Source of the DNA: Chloroflexota bacterium
Lineage (GTDB): Bacteria; Chloroflexota; Dehalococcoidia; Lucifugimonadales; Lucifugimonadaceae
Length of the DNA stretch: 59,417 nt
NCBI GenBank assembly: GCA_002717385.1
Contig: PBDR01000022.1
Span: 1-59,417, forward strand
Reading direction: 5' to 3'
The position numbers and the translations under genes are program-made. The notes below the pieces were generated by a model, which was not told the origin of the DNA, ran no database searches, and worked only from the letters and a program-made list of their open reading frames with translations. Numbering within the stretch: the stretch's first letter is position 1; each line of letters opens with the position of its first letter. Shown one piece after another: positions 58,156 to 59,417 of the stretch.

Positions 58156-59417
58156 CTAATTCTTTATCACAATAGAATCATTTTTAACACCAATTGAGAT
58201 TACATCACCCTCTGAAAAAGTCTCTGAAAGAATTTCTCTTGATACAGGATTTTCAACATATTTCTGTATAGCTCTTTTTAACGGTCTTGCACCGTACATT
58301 CGATCAAAACCTTTATTAGCTAACAAATCTTTAGCACTATTAGAAATTTTAATAGAAATTCCCATATCTTTTATTCTTTCTGAAATTTCTTTTAAAAACT
58401 TTTCTACTATGAGCTTTATATCTTTAGTAGTTAAGGAATCAAAAATTATATATTCATCTATACGATTCAAAAATTCTGGTCTAAAATGTCTCTTTAGGGC
58501 ATCTTCAACATTTGTCCTTATCTGTAAATCATCTACATCTGATTTTTTAAACCCAAATGATTCTTTTGCAATTCCATCTGAACCTAAATTACTTGTCATA
58601 ATAATAATACAATTACGAAAATCAACTGTTCTTCCATGCCCATCAGTTAAACGTCCATCATCCAAAACTTGTAAAAGTACATTAAAAATTTCAGGGTGAG
58701 CTTTTTCAATTTCATCAAATAATATTACTGAAAATGGTCTCCGTCTAACTTGTTCAGTAAGCTGACCAGCATCATCATAACCAACATATCCAGGAGGAGA
58801 ACCAATTAATCTTGAAACATTATGACTCTCCTGATACTCCGACATATCTACTCGAATCATATTATTTTCATCATCAAACATAAATTCAGCTAACGCTCTA
58901 GCTAACTCCGTTTTACCAACACCAGTGGGGCCCAAGAATATAAAACTTCCAATTGGCCTTTTAGGATCTTTTATACCTGCACGTGTTCGTCTAACAGAAT
59001 CAGATATGGACGACACAGCATGATTTTGACCTATCACCCTTGTATGTAACCTATCTTCCAAATTTAGAAATTTTTCAGCCTCACCTTCCAGTAATCTGGT
59101 CACCGGAATTCCTGTTTTTTCCTGAATTAAAACAGCAATATCTTTATCCCTCACAGTATCTGACACTTCATGTTCACTTTGCCATTCTTTTAACAATTTA
59201 TTAAATCTTTCATCTTCTCTAATATGTTCAGTTTTTAAGTTCGCAGCTATTTCATATTCATTCCTTGAAAATGCTGCCTGTTCTTGATCTTGTATATTAG
59301 TAATAGAATCTCTAAGATCTTTAATTTCTTTAGGCATAGAATCATTTTCTATACGTAGTTTTGCTGCAGCTTCATCTATTAGGTCTATAGCTTTATCTGG
59401 TAAATAACGATCAAAAA
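58156..59417 (-). CDS. clpC: ATP-dependent Clp protease ATPase ClpC (C-terminal part)
   Basis: AAA+ unfoldase, cut by the window end; about 420 C-terminal residues are visible. The frame is open through 59417, beginning DRYLPDKAIDLIDEAAAKLR. A short middle region with a UVR-like helix (QEQAAFSRNEYEIAANLK) favours ClpC over ClpB, which has a longer coiled coil. The second ATPase domain has Walker A GPTGVGKTE, Walker B VILFDEIEKAHP and the GSPPGYVGYDDAGQL pore segment. It likely works with ClpP in stress proteolysis. Confidence 0.88.
   Translation of the reverse strand, partial: FDRYLPDKAIDLIDEAAAKLRIENDSMPKEIKDLRDSITNIQDQEQAAFSRNEYEIAANLKTEHIREDERFNKLLKEWQSEHEVSDTVRDKDIAVLIQEKTGIPVTRLLEGEAEKFLNLEDRLHTRVIGQNHAVSSISDSVRRTRAGIKDPKRPIGSFIFLGPTGVGKTELARALAEFMFDDENNMIRVDMSEYQESHNVSRLIGSPPGYVGYDDAGQLTEQVRRRPFSVILFDEIEKAHPEIFNVLLQVLDDGRLTDGHGRTVDFRNCIIIMTSNLGSDGIAKESFGFKKSDVDDLQIRTNVEDALKRHFRPEFLNRIDEYIIFDSLTTKDIKLIVEKFLKEISERIKDMGISIKISNSAKDLLANKGFDRMYGARPLKRAIQKYVENPVSREILSETFSEGDVISIGVKNDSIVIKN

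Overview
This window is a compact, AT-rich (roughly 70% A+T by eye) bacterial chromosome segment. It is densely packed with housekeeping genes, mostly on the minus strand, and carries a stretch of catabolic and transport genes in the middle. I see no tRNA, rRNA, insertion sequence, prophage or CRISPR array. The best guess for the host is a free-living, streamlined bacterium of the Chloroflexota type, for example a marine SAR202-like lineage. The reasons are an HspR repressor with a HAIR-like operator in front of grpE-dnaK, a DnaK that has the long nucleotide-binding-domain insertion, PyrR attenuation of the pyr operon, a SufBCDSU iron-sulfur operon, a PAC2-family protein, and a sulfatase/SDR/MFS/amidohydrolase catabolic repertoire. 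This placement is inference and was not tested by phylogeny.

Layout. 1-2768: heat-shock operon hspR-grpE-dnaK (dnaK cut by the window edge) with its operator. 2983-3159: a tiny zinc-ribbon gene. 3201-11109: complete F-type ATP synthase operon (atpZ-like, B, E, F, H, A, G, D, C) preceded by a BFN/DUF151 gene. 11235-14605: pyrF and the molybdate transporter modABC. 14769-15599: a SAM methyltransferase with its own promoter and a palindromic site. 15596-23125: pyrimidine operon pyrR-pyrB-pyrC-carA-carB under a PyrR-controlled attenuator. 23131-34893: a glycine-oxidase-like FAD enzyme, a stand-alone ACT domain, a ferredoxin-NADP reductase-like enzyme, a GarR-like dehydrogenase, a PAC2 protein, a D-2-hydroxyacid dehydrogenase, a Nudix hydrolase, a D-threonine aldolase-like enzyme, ilvD, a sulfatase and an M20 peptidase. 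35071-48223: a TolB-like lipoprotein, a NYN nuclease-like protein, an amidohydrolase, a tandem ABM protein, an unknown membrane protein, an SDR, two tandem DHA2-type exporters, a second D-2-hydroxyacid dehydrogenase, RlmB, an orphan substrate-binding protein and a sugar-nucleotide epimerase. 48228-53482: sufBCDSU. 53724-55461: gatB and secG. 55463-59417: cysS, fused ispDF, and the C-terminal part of clpC (cut by the window edge).

The most unusual signals are: (1) long perfect inverted repeats with 0-2 nt loops inside coding sequence, two in gatB (20-bp and 18-bp arms) and one in sufS (14-bp arms); (2) a frameshift in sufB exactly at an A9 homopolymer, which implies slippage decoding or a sequencing error; (3) an ATP synthase subunit a carrying an extra segment of about 145 residues in a loop predicted to face outside the membrane; (4) a clear PyrR binding loop plus terminator; and (5) a HAIR-like operator. 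Nine convergent gene pairs meet with almost no spacer, two of them sharing a TTAA as overlapping stop codons. TTG start codons are common and are often backed by a Shine-Dalgarno sequence. Both fit genome streamlining. There is no gene-free stretch over 300 bases; the longest (2686-2982) holds the HspR operator.
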